Shown piece by piece: positions 29,010-42,457 of a DNA stretch of 64,000 nucleotides; within the stretch, counting starts at the first letter, position 1, and each line of letters begins with the position of its first letter. The notes beneath the pieces were generated by a model that saw nothing but the letters and a program-made list of their open reading frames with translations, was not told where the DNA came from and ran no database searches. Origin of the DNA: Typha latifolia (lineage: Eukaryota > Streptophyta > Magnoliopsida > Poales > Typhaceae); contig CM034106.1 in assembly GCA_019914945.1 (NCBI GenBank), forward strand, positions 13,050,001 to 13,114,000, read 5' to 3'. Both the position numbers and the translations under genes were made by a program.

Positions 29010-30765
29010 TATAAAGGAAGGAGAAGATGACGAGGCTTTGAACGAGACGAAATAATGAACTAAAGCATTACAGAGGGAAGTCGAAATTTTATTTATAGAG
29101 GAGGCGGCCGACTGAGTCCGAAATATCGTTCGATTCGTTTCGCTTCTTTTTCTTTTTTAAAAAAATATCGTTTCGCTTCTAAACCCGAATAGTGGTAGTT
29201 CAGATTATTCAGTTCTATTTTAATTTTTCTATTCTCCTTTTAGATGATATTTATGAGCTATTTTACGCGAGAACGTTAAGTGGTAAATGGTTTTGCACTC
29301 TTTTAATTTACCCCTTTTTTATTCTCTTTATTACATAACCACTCAATTACCAATATTTTTAATATTTTTTTTACTATTCTTCACAAATCATATACGAGCT
29401 TATATGCCTTCCAAGTATCAATTTAAATATTTTAATTTGATATTATTTTATATTTAAATTTGAACCTATTAAATCCATAGTAAATACTCTAAATTCATAT
29501 AAAATATTCTAAATATGTAAGAAATACTTTAAATTTGAATATATATATATATATATATCTAAATTAAAAAAATGTACTAAAATTCGTGAGACTTGGGTGA
29601 CAAAGTGTGGTTAGTATGAATGAGAAAATTATTTATGAAAGAAGTAACATTGTATGACGATAAATATTGTAAATTTGATAATAAATATTTGTGTAACATA
29701 TGCCTTTCGTTAGAACATGACATTCTCAATAAAAAAAATATGTAATCCTATGCTAAATGATGTATTCTGCTATAAATATTTGTCGTAATCATAACCACAA
29801 TTAATGTTTAATTGTTATATTATGAATACGGAAGGTGGATTATGAGGATGGGAGACCAATTATTAGGAACGTGTTTAATATCCTTTCATTTTAGGAGTAC
29901 TTTTATAAAATTAGAATTGTAGAACCATTATAAAAGATTATGTGAAAGACTTTTAACTTTGTGAATAAGAAAGGATCAACATATATGAATGTGATCTCAT
30001 ATTCAGCAACCGAATGGATCTAAAGTTATTTGCAAAATCTTCTTTTATTAATTTAATCTGCAGTAATAAAAAATTTTTAATTGATTAGTATATTTTTTCT
30101 AGGTAAAAATTCTGATCAATTCAACGTTTTTATTTGATTATAAAATACTAAATTAATCAGTATTATATATATATATATATATATTTATTTAACTTGATAT
30201 TTTAGTAGTTAGGATAAAAAAATGTGTGACGATAAAGATGCTAAATTGATTGGTGTTTTTAACAACGCTCATCAGTTCGGATGAGCTCAGTATTTTTGGT
30301 AGTGTTCCAGTAAATTATACTATTTAATAATAAATTTAAAATACAATCTATTTTAATTAAATATATATATATAATGGGTCAATTCGGTAAAAACTCGTCA
30401 GGTCTTTTATCTTTTCCCGGTCAAACGTTCGTTCATTGAGGTGGCGCGTTTATATAGCCCGCGCAACGGTGTTTTGCTGTTCCCCGCCGTTTTCCACAGT
30501 CTCCGAGATCGAGACAACCATCCGATGCACAAAAATCAAAATAATATTTCTTGTTTAAGAATCACTGTTAAATAAGTGGCGACAAAAGTCTCAATGATGT
30601 GGGAACGTTCGCGTCCATAGAAAGCTCAAAGTAATCGGACCCGTCGAGAACCACTCTCTCTCTCTCTCTCTCGGCTCGCTCCTGTCTCCGACTTCGTCAA
30701 TCTCCGATGTGAGAGGAGAGGGAGAGAGAGAGGAGCAAAAGCCCTAAAAAGGATCGGATCCGATC
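29010..30765. promoter_or_regulatory. Divergent promoter region, SKP1-like and RSH1
   Basis: AT-rich DNA with (TA)n tracts near 29541 and 30165, and a (CT)n leader tract at about 30653-30672 just before the RSH1 start at 30766. I see no gene and no clear transposon here. Confidence 0.4.
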
Positions 30766-33700
30766 ATGCCTTCTTCTTGCGGCAAATTAGGGCACCGGAG
30801 CTCCGCCATGCTTGGCCATAGAAGCTCCCGTCTCCTCCTGCTCCCGGCGGCGGCGGTGGCGATGCCGGGATCCGTCCGGTTCCGATGCGTGCTCGGCCAC
30901 GTGGCGCCGCGGCTGGCCGTCTCCGCGTCGATCGGCTCCGCTAACGTCATAGCGGCTGCGGCGGCTGCCGCCGGCGGAGGCACCGGGGCGGCGCACGCGG
31001 CGGTGACTTCGGCGCTGGCGCACGTGGCCGTGACGGCGGTCGCGATCGCCTCGGGGGCTTGCCTCTCCACCAAGGTCGATTTCCTCTGGCCTCGGGTCGA
31101 GGAACAGCCTGGTCCGTTTCTCCATTTAGTTATATTGCGAGGTTTTGTGAATGCCGTTAGCCTTTTGTGTTAGGATATTTATTGCGATCCTATGCGGATA
31201 AGAGTATATTTTGTTAGCCTTTGGATTCTGGAATTAGGAAATTTGAATCTTACGTGGAGAGGGGATTAAGTTTTGATACAGTCCTACTCAAGAAGAGGTC
31301 ATCAATGCTATAAGGAGCCAGGGATCGTCCAAGGTTCAATGATTCCATCATTCCTTGGCATGACTGACTTCCGATAAATCAGAAATTGTTGCCATATATG
31401 CCTAGCATCAGAATTATGCCAATTAAATTCAGGATTCTCTGTTAAAGAAAATTTAAGCATTAGGAGTTTTTGTCACTTTATTGGGAAATTAATATCTTCT
31501 ATCCTTGGAAATTTGATTCATTATCCATGTTAACCTTTATTTTCTCTCTCCTTTTAAGCTCACTTATTACCTGGCATTGACTCTTCATAGATGTAGAGCT
31601 AAAAATTTTCCTTGGATTTTTTGTGTTCTGATTTCTTGTTTTTACGTGTGTGTTTTTTAATAAATTTTATCTTTTGCAGATACTCTTGTTATTGAAGGAG
31701 TTGATGTAACAGGATACCCAATTTTTCAGGATCCAAAGGTCTGTTAATATGTGCTCCGTAGATGCCTCCAAGTTTCACTTCATTGGTTTATGTATTACCA
31801 TTCTTGACTGCAGGTGCAGAAGGCTATTGCATTTGCAAGCAGAGCTCACCTTGGCCAATTAAGAAAAACAGGGGAGCCATATGTCACACATTGTATTCAT
31901 ACTGGAAAGATTTTAGCTGCTTTAGTTCCATCAAATGGAAAAAGAGTACATTTTCCCTCCATTTAGTTGTTTTTAATGCATACTGCTCTTTTTTCTTTCG
32001 AAATTATTAAGATTTAAACTTTGCATGGTAGGCGATAATCCATCTTCTCTTAATGAATATGCCTTCATGAATCATTTTATCTATACTTCTTTCATTTGAA
32101 AGAAATGTTGAATCGCAGGCTATAAACACAATTGTAGCTGGAATTCTTCATGATGTAGTTGATGACACCATTGAGAACCTCAGCAGCATAGAAGAAGAAT
32201 TTGGTGATGACGTAACCCATCTGGTGGCTGGTGTTTCAAAACTAAGCTACATAAATCAGGTTTTCTCTAATTTGTTCTTTGTTGTTGAACATTGTCTCCG
32301 TCGAACAGTAACTTTATTGAGGGCTCTTTTCTTTCTTTTTGGTTTTCTTCTGCTTCTTTTAAGACAAATTTTTGTAGGAACTTGGATAGGTCCAAATCTC
32401 CTTGCTTGTGAAAAGTATTTGCTGTAGGCAACATAAGCTGCTTCTCTATTTAACTTACAACTGCTGGGAACACATCAGACCGCTTCTTTAAGCTAGAGAT
32501 CATTAAGTATAATGGTATTCTCTATCTTATTGCAGTTTTTACTTTAAGAAGACTCGAACTAATGGAAACCATCACTCAATTATATAGCATCCAAGTATTG
32601 ACAGCACTTAAACACATCATATGGAACATATATTTGCAGCACTTTAGCAAAATACTCCATATGGAACATGTATTAAAGTGTAAAGCTATAATAAATTAAT
32701 AAGTGTTGCAACAACTAGTGCCTCAAATGATTCTTTTGACAGATTGTGTGGCTGACTTTCATCTTTTACTCCTTTAGACTTTTCATCTTATCCTGTTCAT
32801 GTTGATATTCACGATGTGCAGCTATTGCGCAGACATCGACGGGAAACTGTTAGTGGAAGTACTCTTACTTCTGAAGAGGTGTGCTTCCTCTTCTAAGTAT
32901 TCTTTACATTTTGAAGAGAACTTCAGCTTGATCTATGCATACCTTCTTAATTGCTGCATCTTCTTAGGCAAATAATCTACGAGTTATGCTCTTGGGTATG
33001 GTTGATGATCCTCGTGTTGTCCTCATCAAGTTGGCAGATCGTTTACACAACATGCGAACCATGTATGCCCTACTAAACTTGTTGCTTGAGGTTGATAAGT
33101 TGTTGGATTGTTTACCTCATGTTACTTTTGCTTATTGACTAAATTAGAAATTCTAGTGGTGAAGTAATATCTAAATTTTCTACTTTTTCTGTTGTAGCAT
33201 TTTTGAGTGGTAATTTCATCTCTGCTAAAGTTATGTGCTTTTGGATGGTTATGAAAATTGAAATGAGAAAAGAGAAAAATATAACCAAGTAAATATTTTT
33301 TTTTGTTATATTCTCTGTTATACTTTACAATCTAGTTGTATTGCTGTGGAAGAAATTGTTTTTACTAATTTCTTAGAGCATTATCATCAGTTTCTCTAAC
33401 CCATCCCCTAAATTTGAGAAAAGCTACAGTGCTTCTCTAAATGTAGAGAAGGAATAGAGTAACAATGTAGCTTCGCTACCTTTAAAAAAATGTTTCTCTC
33501 TCTAAGTGCAATGATGGTGCTTCGAAAAATATAACTTCTAAACAACTAATATAAAGCAAGTATAAATAAAAATAATATTTAAATTGTTTAGGGAATGGAA
33601 TAGGGAATTTGATGTGGATATTATAAGAGAGTGATAACTTGCATGTTCTTAGGTACTTTCTGCTAAAGTTCTACAATATAATAAGATTTCATGACTATAA

Positions 33701-36700
33701 TAGAATGTTGAACTTTTACCAGTGGTTTATTAGTAAGATAGTGCCAGGTTTCTATTATTTTACGTGAACAATTCTAACATTATCCTAGTTGTATTATTTT
33801 GTAAGTTTTTTGTGCCTTCATTTCTACAAGTTTATCTACAGAATCAAATAAATGTCTCTGAACTTCGGACTGGTGTATATCAAATATCTTGAGTTCTCTA
33901 CTAGGTATACTAATGCTTTCTGTGCTACTGTTTGTCATACAATTTCAGTTATGCTCTGTCGTTGCCCAAAGCTCAGGCTGTTGCTGAGGAGACATTAGCT
34001 GTGTGGTGCTCACTTGCTTCTAGATTGGGAGTTTGGGCTTTAAAAGCTGAGCTAGAAGACTTGTGCTTTGCTGTCCTTCAGGTCTGTCATTAGTTCTATT
34101 CTTGTTGGTTAGTCTGCACTCACATGTAACTGTTAGATGAAGACCTGGTGTTTCCATTCCTACTGTGAAAAATGAGGTTGTGAAATTTCTACACTTATAC
34201 TTGAGGTTATTAAAGAGTTTATTAATATTGATGTTACAGTTTTTATGTTTCTTTCTGGAAATTTGATTGTATTGTTATATGGTTAGAATTAGAAGATATT
34301 TCATTTTTATAATGGCTGGTTCCCACTAAGTTAGAGATATAATGGTGGAAAATTTTCTTTCCTTTATTTTTTAGCCATATGTAGTTCTTCGTAGTTCCTT
34401 GCAACATTTAAATTCACATTTCATTGGGTTTAGTTGTCAATTGACTGCTTTCTCTCTTTCTCTCTTTGCTCACATGAATATAGCAAACAAAAAAATCAAC
34501 CTCTTTCTAGATTATATCAGAATTGTTTTTTTTTAATGCTCATGTGGTTTTAGTCTTTTAGAGCCTATACCGTCAAAATGTCTAGGTCAATGCTGTGCTT
34601 AAATTAAGTCACTGACAAATCAGGATATGCTAGCCAAAGTGACCTGGTCAACAATATTATAATATTATCTATGATGGTTGAAGTCTTGAAGATACCTGGT
34701 TAACAAGATCTTATGTCAGGTACATATATTGCTTCATCTGTGGAATGTAAAGGTTAAAATTTACTGTGAAATGGGATACTGTCAAGGGGGTGGGTAAATT
34801 CTCATGGATTTCTAGTGTCCGCTTATATTGAGTTAAAGAGAGATTGAGCCCAAGGGAGAGGAAAAAGTTCCTACTTTGGCAGTTTGGCTAATTATTTAGA
34901 TGCATGAATAACGTTGTTCTTGTGAAAGTGAAGTTTGTCAGCATATAATGAAAATATAAGCATGTTCTTTATTGGTGCACTTTCCTTTTTTTATTCATTT
35001 ATATTGATACATATGCGTGGGAATTGTTTCTATTCATGAAGGTTCTTGTCCATAAAATTCTCATTAGTCATTACATTGCTGAACTCATGCAGCCTCACGC
35101 TTTTAGGAGAATCCGAGCTGAGCTTGCTTCCATGTGGAATCCTACCAACAAATCTAGAAGTTTGAGAAGATCATCAATGAGAACTGGCTTTGTTACCCAA
35201 CTGGGAGATAGTGCAATGATGTCCAACTATGATTGGCCTCTTGAATCCGATGAAGAGAAGGCAGATCTAAGGGTGAGGACAATGTGAATGTAACTATATT
35301 ATATATATTGATTCGTATTAGTGCAGACTTTTTTTCTTATCATTTGAGGAAACACATTGTGAGTTAACTTACTAGGTTAATTTACTAGTTTCTTAATTCT
35401 TCATGCTGAATAAGAATATTGTAGCTGATTATCTGTATTATTATTATGTAATGATTTAGTAGAGAAGTCCTGCAAAACTTATCCTTTATCTGTATCTTCC
35501 TATTGTAACAGCTGTCTTGTGGACTCATACTAACCTTTAAAATATATAGATTCTCAATACCAATCATATTTTCAAGTAGAATACATGATAAGTGTAACAA
35601 GTTGTGCCGCCTAAGAACCAAGGTGGAGTTTAGGAAGAGCTTTGTTAGACAAAAGTTTGAGTTCGGACCTTGCTTAATAATGATGCAGTAAAGAATTATA
35701 TTAATATTAGCTTTATAAGATGCTTAAGGGTGACATATTTTACTCTGCATAGTGTTTCTTGGATTCATTACAGTCATCTCCTTTTGTCATCATGTATTGT
35801 TGTCTTATTACATATTCTTAATGCTCATGTTCCATTTTTATTATCTGCAGGACCTTTTGCAGGCTGTATTGCCATTTGATATGTTGCTGGATCGAGAAAA
35901 GCGCATTAAAAGTCTTAATAATCTCAGGAAATGTTCTGAAGCATCAGTATTAAAGCGTAATATTGTGAATGATGTTGCTATTGCATTAGCATCTTTAGCT
36001 GCTTGCGAGGAAGCGCTTGAGCTAGAGTTACTAATATCAACCTCGTAAGCATGCAACTTGCTCCTCTTACATCCATTTTCAGTTTTAATAATTTCTCTAT
36101 ATACTTTAGTAAAAAAATATAGCTACTAACCTATCAATAGATGACAAATTCTGCCCGTATGCTATTCAGGTACATTCCAGGGATGGAAGTAACTCTGTCT
36201 AGTCGATTAAAGAGCTTGTACAGTATCTATTGCAAGGTATCAAAATACACTATATCCATCTTGTATGGGATATATATTCAACCACATACGTGACTAAACA
36301 TTAGATGTGTAATATATGTATTGTAAGTTTGTAACACCCTTGCTTGAGTTTCAAATTCCAATTCTTAACCACATCCCTTAGGCATTGAAAAAAATTTAAC
36401 ATAATAGTGTTGTCTCATGCAAGATAGCAGTAGCTTTTAATTTGAAATTGCAGAAACCATGATGAAGTTTGACTGCAGGGAATCAAGATAAAAAGTATAA
36501 AGAACATTAATGGCCTGCTGTGTCCTGGAGGAAGGCCTTTGGGTATGCCTACAATCAGGGTAGACTAATACCTTAAAAATGTTCCAAGATGCCTTATGTC
36601 AGAAGTACTTGATCCACTAGTAAACAACTCATATGTAATGCATGTAGAAAAGTAGGAAACAATCTGCTTTAGAAACTCATCTAGAAGATAAAGAATAGAA

Positions 36701-39700
36701 AATCTTTACTCCAAAATGGCAGGATCATTTTCAGTTTAGCGTGAGTTTTAAGTCTCATTTTAGGTGACAGCATTGTAAGTAGGCACTTACAAGTGAAAGT
36801 TGCCTCTCTCACAATTTATCAATCTTCTCACTTGTAGTTGGTTTTTAAATCTCTCATGCAGAATTTCATGCACTTTTTTTGTCTAGCTTATGAGTCTCCA
36901 TCTCTTAAGAGTTACCAAAAACATCGGTCTCCTCTTGGACTCCAAGTTGAGAAAATCATATGCATCATTGTCTATTAAATATAGATAAATAATTGTTTTA
37001 ATCACTTAAGCTTTTAATATAGTTGGTGAGTTAACAACTTTAACATAGTATTGGAGCGAATGTCTTGAGTTCGAACCTTGTTAGACTTATTTTTTATTTA
37101 AAAATATAAAACCTCTATCAATTTAATTCAAGTAGATTTCTTATGCCTCTCAAAATGTCTCAAGTTCATAAGTGGGGGAGAATGTTAGATTATAAAATAT
37201 AAAAATTTCTTTGTCTAACTATTTAAACTTTTAAAGTAATTAGTAAGTTAACATGGTATTAGAGTTAGATGTCATGGGTTCAAATCCTGTCATACACATC
37301 TTCACCTAAAATTGTAATTTCATCAATTTAAATCAAGCCCATTTCTTGGGCTTATTAGAATATTTTTGCCTCGAGGTGAGGGGAAGTATTAAATATAAAA
37401 TATGAAAATTATTATTTTCTAATTTAAGCTTTATTGGCGAGTTCAAACACAGATGTCATGAGTTCAAATTCTATCATACCCATTTTTGCTTAAAATATAA
37501 AATTCTCTATTTAAAGTAAGTTCACTTCTTAAGCTCATCAAAATATTTCAGCTTTGAAGTGAGGGATATTGTTAAATATAAAATATTAAAATCATCGTTC
37601 TCTAATAGTTTAAGATTTTAGAGCAGTTGTCGAATTAACACTGTCTTCACTTATACTTGTAGTAAGAAGTAATTATCTGGAATTTAGTGTCATATTTATG
37701 TTTTTCTAATGTAGATGTAGATGTAGATGTAGTTTGTCTTCTCTTGGTTTAAGATGCTGTTGTAAGTCCATTTGCTTGTTCTCATATTTTCTTTGAAACA
37801 GATGAAACGGAAAGATATTGGTATTAGGCAAGTCTATGATGCTCGTGCTCTGAGGGTGATAGTTGGTGACAAAAATGGGGCATTACATGGACCTGCAGTT
37901 AGGAGTTGCTACAGTGTCCTTGACATTGTACACAGGTGGAACACGAAATGCTTTTATTATAGTTCACTGTACATGAGTGCTTTCATGTGGTGTAGTGCCA
38001 AACATAACAGAGTACTGAGTAAGAAGCTACAGTGAAATTACTGCTTGCTGTTCTCTGATGTAACAGATAATATTTTGAAACTATGATCAGCTGACATATG
38101 ACATGTTTTGAATAAAGTTATCACATTGATTTTTGAAATACTTTCCGATATTTTGAGCATTTTAGGCAATGCCAGTGCCAATTCTGACCAATATACTTGA
38201 TATAGCATAATTTTTTCTAGCAACTATTGCTATGCAGTTTTATCAGTGTGTTTTCACGGAAGCAGTAAATCACTTATTATCTGTCCAATGTCACTGATTG
38301 TGGTATCCTCTATCTCTCTGCAGGCTATGGACTCCAATTGATGGAGAATTTGATGATTATATTGTCAATCCCAAGCCTAGTGGTTATCAGGTTAAAATCA
38401 TTTTTGTGTAATGATGAGCTGACTGGTTACACTATATGTATTTGCTATTTCTTCACCATGTCTTAAGCTCTCTTGTTGTGATTTGTGAAGACTAAAGTAT
38501 CATATCTGGTTGCCACATTTATTTTTTTTTTGAAAGGTTGAAAGCTAGTAGAGTCCTACATGAAGAAAATGAGAATAATGTCCGATGAAGAAGCATATAG
38601 GGAAATACTAGTTCAGGGAACTGGGAGTACAGAACAAGTTGGAGGATATCTCATGGTTCTTTCCTAACAATGTCATGCCTACTTTGATGATAATGGATTC
38701 AAGATATAGACGTAGTGAGGTGTTATGTAGGTTTGAGGTGCAGAAGTTTGGTAAAAGAATGCCAATCCAAATGCAACTTGTTCAATAAGAGAAAAAAACA
38801 CGTAAGAAAGCTGGAAGTATGTATGTATCTGCATTAGGGGTGAAAACGGGTCGGATTAACTCCGACCCGACCCGATTCGGATAAAAAATTTCTATCCGAT
38901 TCGGATACTGATAGAATTTAAAAAAAAATCGGATATGGATTCAGATACGGGTCGGATATATTTTTCAGATTCGGATACGGATATCGGATATCCGTTTACC
39001 CGCATATTTTTTAAATGATTTACAGTTTTTAGTTTGCTTATTTAAATAGTAAATATTAATATTGTTACTAATAATACGTTATATATTATATATAGAGATT
39101 AATTTCTTTAATTTTATAAATTTGACATGCAAAAAAATTATTTGTTGTAGAACTCTTAATAATTTTGTGTTAATTATATCGAAATAAAATATTATAATTA
39201 TTTTAAATTCAATCAATATCCGTTTAAGATCCGATCATCTATCCGAAAATTATTCGTATTCATTTAGTTAGGATATGGTTATAAATTTTGCTATCCGTCC
39301 AATATCCGTATCTGAATCCGTATTCAGACTAAAAATATGGATCCAGATATGGGTTGAGCACTATCCGTATCTGAATCCGTATTCAGACTAAAAATATGGA
39401 TCCAGATATGGGTTGAGCACTATCCAATCCGTTTTCACCCCTAATCTGCATGCATTGATCGTCTTGCAGACCTGTTTGAAAATAAATTGAGCTATGTGAG
39501 GGGCTGAAATAAATAGTCTGTAAACTAAGAAAGTTGTGCACAAATTTATTTAACTTAGAACACCTTATTCTGTAGAGATTCTATAATTATGAAGACTAAA
39601 GAATTTCTTGGAATTCACCTTAGTAGCTCCTTTTTATCTGTATTTTTTTTCCTTTCCTATTTTTCCCTCCAAATTCACTTTGCCCCATCATCTCTTCTGT

Positions 39701-41981
39701 CTGCTAATTTGCTTTTGTTCGTGCAGTCTCTCCACACTGCAGTTGAAGGTCCTGATAAGTCACCTTTGGAGGTTCAAATAAGAACACAGGTAGGATAATA
39801 TTACCTAGCATTCTGAATGCAATTTGTCTCAAAGTTCTGCCAATACTGATGGAGCACAATTTCATGTACAGAGAATGCACGAACATGCTGAATTTGGGCA
39901 CGCTGCTCATTGGCTGTATAAGGAGAATAAGGTCGAAGTTGCAAACAGTGGTGATTCTAAGATCTGTACTTCTTCATGCGAATCAAAAAGCTTAGAGGAT
40001 GTGCCTTGCATTCAGGATGACATACCCTGGAAGTACAGTTGCATGAAAGTCGGACATCCTGTCCTTAGAGTTGAGGGTAGCCATCTACTTGCAGCTGTCA
40101 TTGTCAGGTTCAATGTTGATTGCAAATTTATTCAAATACTGTTGAAGGTTTGTGCCTTGCTTACCTCGACGATTTAAAATGGATAGTGCAGTGTAGATAA
40201 GGGTGGAAGAGAACTGCTTGTTGCTGTTAGTTTTGGTCTTGAAGCTTCTGAAGCTGTAGCGGAACGGAGATCTTCTTTCCAGACAAAGCGCTGGGAAGCT
40301 TATGCTAGCCTTTATAAAAAGGTTAAGTTTTTGAATTAATGTTTTTGGATATTTCCTGCCTGTGATTATTTGATGGGTACAATATTTAGACTTTTCTATA
40401 GTGATGATTTCTACTTTAAGAAAACAACCTACAGATATCAATATTTTCCAGTAGTTTAAAATTTAGATTGCACAAGGGGGATATCAATCAGGTGGATATG
40501 ATCCAGTTTAAGAAAATATCTGTTTCATTGGTCAAATCTTGTTTGTCTTGCTTGCTTTGATGTTTACGGTAACAGTAGTTTCCCAACATATCTACATGAT
40601 CGTGGAAGAGCACCACTATTGCACTGATATATTTGAATTGACGAAAAGATGCATACAATTTGCTTATTAGGATGTATCAATGTAATCAGTATTTGGGCTT
40701 CTTGAAGCAGTGCCAGTCATTTTATCTTTTTGAAATTGTTTTCATTTGGAATCAGAATTATTTCCATGCTTAGTGATCTTGCTTAATGTAGATGACAGAA
40801 CAGTTTGATTTGTAAGCAGTTGTGAACATCATTCAGCATCAATTTTCTGTGCATTAACATTGGCGAAGACTCTCCTATTGTTTGGTCTGCTCTGACACAA
40901 GTTAATTTTCAGGTTTCTGATCAATGGTGGTTTGCACCAGGACATGGTGATTGGTCAACTTGCCTTGAGAAGTACACATTATGCCGAGATGGGATGTACC
41001 ATAAGGTGCATGATTTGATACTTTTTAATTGACCTCTTACCATTGTCCATCGAGATCATAAAGTATCATGGCCAGAGTACTTTATGATTGATAGATGAAC
41101 TTGTTTGCTTCACTGTTAGTGCTAAAGCTTTCTCAAACTTTGAGATGCCAATGGTTAATCGAAAATTTAAGGCCCACATGTACTAACTCTTCTGTTCTTT
41201 TCTTGCATCAAACATTTCCTACAGCAAGACCAATTTGAGCGCCTGCTACCTACATTCCTTCAAGTAATCGATTTAACAGAACAAGAGGAGGCCGAGTACT
41301 GGATGGTTGTGTCTGCTGTTTTTGAGGGTAAAGAAATCCTCACCGTACCTTCTGGTTCAAACTATACTGAGAGATCAAACTTCAGTTCTCTATGTTCAAC
41401 TCCGTCAAATGATGGTGTCAGGAATAAGGTAATTAATTACATGGTCATCTCAGTATATACATCCCCTTCGAAACATTGTTCTTTGTGCCATATCCCTCAG
41501 TCTCAGAACTTGTGCTTTATTCGATCAGCCTGATAGATAGCGTAGTGTAACTTATTTTCATTTGTAGTCTCAGAGATCTTAAAATTAAATTTCAAAGTAT
41601 AGTTTGTAGCCTTAGTCTCGAAATGGATCTGACGATCGACTTACCCATGAGCTGTTTTTTTTATTTTTTTATTTTAAATGATACTAGGTACACTTACTTA
41701 GGAAGATGCTTCAGTGGGAAGAGCGAGTGAGTCGGGGAGCATCCTTGGGAGAAAAAAAACAGCAGCCGACCTCACACGGGCGATCCCATAAAGCAGGCCT
41801 TGACGAAGTCGTGATCATATGCTGGCCCCATGGAAAGATAATGAGGATGAGCTCCGGTAGCACTGCTGCTGATGCTGCTGGAAGGATTGGCCTTGAAGGA
41901 AAGCTAGTGCTGGTAAATGGCCAGCTTGTCTTGCCACACACAAAGCTCAAAGATGGGGATATTGTGGAAGTGAGGATGTAG
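30766..41981 (+). CDS. RSH1: RelA/SpoT homologue RSH1, chloroplast (p)ppGpp hydrolase
   Basis: Eighteen exons: 30766-31111, 31680-31738, 31814-31945, 32119-32259, 32822-32878, 32968-33062, 33949-34081, 35093-35272, 35851-36044, 36170-36236, 37802-37935, 38324-38390, 39727-39789, 39872-40107, 40192-40321, 40913-41005, 41225-41428, 41688-41981. All phases join: 874 residues, near the 884 of Arabidopsis RSH1. Exon 1 encodes an Ala/Ser/Arg-rich transit region. The HD hydrolase domain (about 140-290) keeps its catalytic pair in GILHDVVDDT (His190, Asp191) and LADRLHNMRT. The synthetase-like domain runs from SRLKSLYSIYCKMKRKD to NPKPSGYQSLHTA and VQIRTQRMHEHAEFGHAAHW. Residue 457 is Ser where active synthetases have Gly. 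A TGS domain (about 815-873) closes the protein. It is expected to degrade the plastid alarmone ppGpp. Confidence 0.96.
33377..33650. mobile_element. Possible small MITE in RSH1 intron 6
   Basis: The segment starts GAGCATTATCATCAG, contains CTCTAA and GCTAC repeats in both orientations, and has AATGATGGTGCTT near 33511-33524, an imperfect inverse of the start. The following GGGAATGG and GAATTTGATGTGGAT are phrases often seen in such elements. No clear target duplication was found. Confidence 0.4.
36972..37640 (+). mobile_element. Tandem array of miniature LTR (TRIM-like) elements in RSH1 intron 10
   Basis: Four related terminal repeats and three internal segments alternate. LTR-like units lie at about 36972-37045, 37183-37253 (71 bp), about 37387-37449 and 37570-37640 (71 bp). 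The two 71-bp units start TGTTA.AT.TAAAATAT and end TTAACA, so TG...CA. Each of the first two is followed by TAGTATTGGAG or TGGTATTAGAG, like the primer-binding site for initiator tRNA-Met. Purine-rich tracts (AGTGGGGGAGAA, AGGTGAGGGGAAG, GAAGTGAGGGA) precede the later repeats like polypurine tracts. There is no coding capacity. This is the anatomy of a terminal-repeat retrotransposon in miniature with shared LTRs. Confidence 0.7.
38835..39443. mobile_element. hAT-type MITE in RSH1 intron 12
   Basis: A 609-bp element with terminal inverted repeats TAGGGGTGAAAACGG and CCGTTTTCACCCCTA, flanked by a perfect 8-bp direct repeat ATCTGCAT (38827-38834 and 39444-39451). An 8-bp duplication and a TAGGG-type end are characteristic of the hAT superfamily. 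The interior is rich in GGATATCGGATATCCG-like palindromes and encodes nothing. A 59-bp tandem duplication lies at 39303-39420. Degraded relatives occur at about 19355 and 62247. Confidence 0.87.
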
Positions 41982-42457
41982 TTATTATTTGTTCATCTTA
42001 GAATTCCATGTACAGTTCATTTGTCGACAGAAAATTTCTGCAAGAAAGGAAAGGGGAATAGCCTATTTATATTATATTATAATGTACATAAGCAAACACT
42101 CCACACATTTCTTCCATGCAAAAATCTTTTGCCAGGGTAAAAGTTCGTATTAATGGCGATTGCTTGGTATTGATTTTTTTTTCTTTTTCTTCTTCTTTTT
42201 GAGAAATAGTTGGTTATAATTGGTTTTGCTCTTCGACTTTGTTTTTGCACTTATTATAGAAGAAAATTGCTATTTTGTTTTCATTTCAATCGGATGACAA
42301 CACTCTGAACGTAGCTCTTGCCATGAGCCCATGACGAGATCGACCGGAAGACGTGGAAGCACGTCTACACTGAAGTGATTCACGTGTTTCCCTCGTGTCA
42401 AACGCTTGTTAAAAGAGAGGCCTTTTTGGCTATCGGCGTCCTCCCGCAGTCTTTTCC
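41982..42457. promoter_or_regulatory. Compact spacer between RSH1 and the next gene
   Basis: Only 476 bases separate the RSH1 stop from the next ATG, so RSH1 3' UTR and the mutase promoter share this interval. No clear element was recognised. Confidence 0.4.

Noticed and set aside
30744..31125. Minus-strand frames opposite RSH1 exon 1
   Set aside because: They are alanine- and arginine-rich shadows of a GC-rich transit peptide exon.
37254..37300. tRNA gene or SINE, because of a B-box-like GGTTCAAATCC
   Set aside because: No A box, cloverleaf or terminator fits. The flanking TG...CA repeats and purine tracts explain it better as a TRIM primer-site region.
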